This document shows, one piece after another, positions 6,300 to 6,369 of a stretch of 6,369 nucleotides of DNA. Each line of letters opens with the position of its first letter. The first letter of the stretch is position 1. The translations under genes were made by a program, and so were the position numbers. The stretch comes from Dehalococcoidales bacterium (lineage in GTDB: Bacteria > Chloroflexota > Dehalococcoidia > Dehalococcoidales > Fen-1064), in NCBI GenBank assembly GCA_030667735.1, contig DAOUVG010000097.1:1-6369 (forward strand), written 5' to 3'. Below the pieces are notes generated by a model. The model did no database searches, was not told where the DNA came from, and saw nothing but the letters and a program-made list of their open reading frames with translations.

Positions 6300-6329
6300 A
6301 GCATAGACCAGCCTCCGTCCAACTGTCAA
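6300..6329 (-). promoter_or_regulatory. Sigma70-type promoter for the C_GCAxxG_C_C gene
   Basis: On the minus strand a perfect TTGACA (6324-6329) is followed by an 18-base spacer and TATGCT (6300-6305, four of six matches to TATAAT). The predicted start near 6293 leaves a leader of about 15 bases that contains only the ribosome binding site. The spacing rules out translation from the in-frame TTG at 6329 because that codon is the -35 box itself. Confidence 0.6.
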
Positions 6330-6369
6330 CTATCCGGGCACACTCAGCGAAATCACACACTCTAGCGGA

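Overview
All well-supported genes in this window lie on the minus strand, so it reads right to left from about 6330 down to 177. In that order they are: a C_GCAxxG_C_C-family redox protein (6278-5733), a lipoprotein cyclophilin (5440-4871), a 65-residue Cse60-like protein (4618-4421), a 56-residue two-helix membrane protein (4301-4131), a 776-residue lipoprotein joining a glycoside-hydrolase-like barrel to a parallel beta-helix (3960-1630), and a nitronate monooxygenase-type flavoprotein (1307-177). No tRNA, rRNA, CRISPR array, transposase or phage gene was found.

The gene set fits a free-living, probably uncultured bacterium with lipoprotein export, purine-rich ribosome binding sites and sigma70-like promoters. 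C_GCAxxG_C_C proteins and lipoprotein cyclophilins in gappy, loosely ordered neighbourhoods recall Dehalococcoidia (Chloroflexota). This is an inference from general likeness, not from a marker gene.

Four starts were moved inward because a strong ribosome binding site sits before an internal ATG (6278, 4618, 4301, 1307). Two promoters are convincing: TTGACA-N18-TATGCT before the C_GCAxxG_C_C gene and TTGACA-N17-TAGACT before the 65-residue gene.

The genes do not form an obvious pathway. They are separated by gaps of about 120-320 bases, and the gaps hold the more unusual content. Three gaps carry copies of one intergenic repeat with the core TGCGGAATGTRG-N3-CG-N5-SGNGAGG; two of these sit beside a hairpin whose stem differs by paired, compensating bases. 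The left edge (6-141) holds five consecutive stem-loops downstream of the flavoprotein gene. The C_GCAxxG_C_C gene appears to have lost its last ~25 codons to a frameshift, because a plausible C-terminal tail follows in another frame. The large lipoprotein is clearly more AT-rich in its beta-helix part than its neighbours, which may point to separate acquisition.
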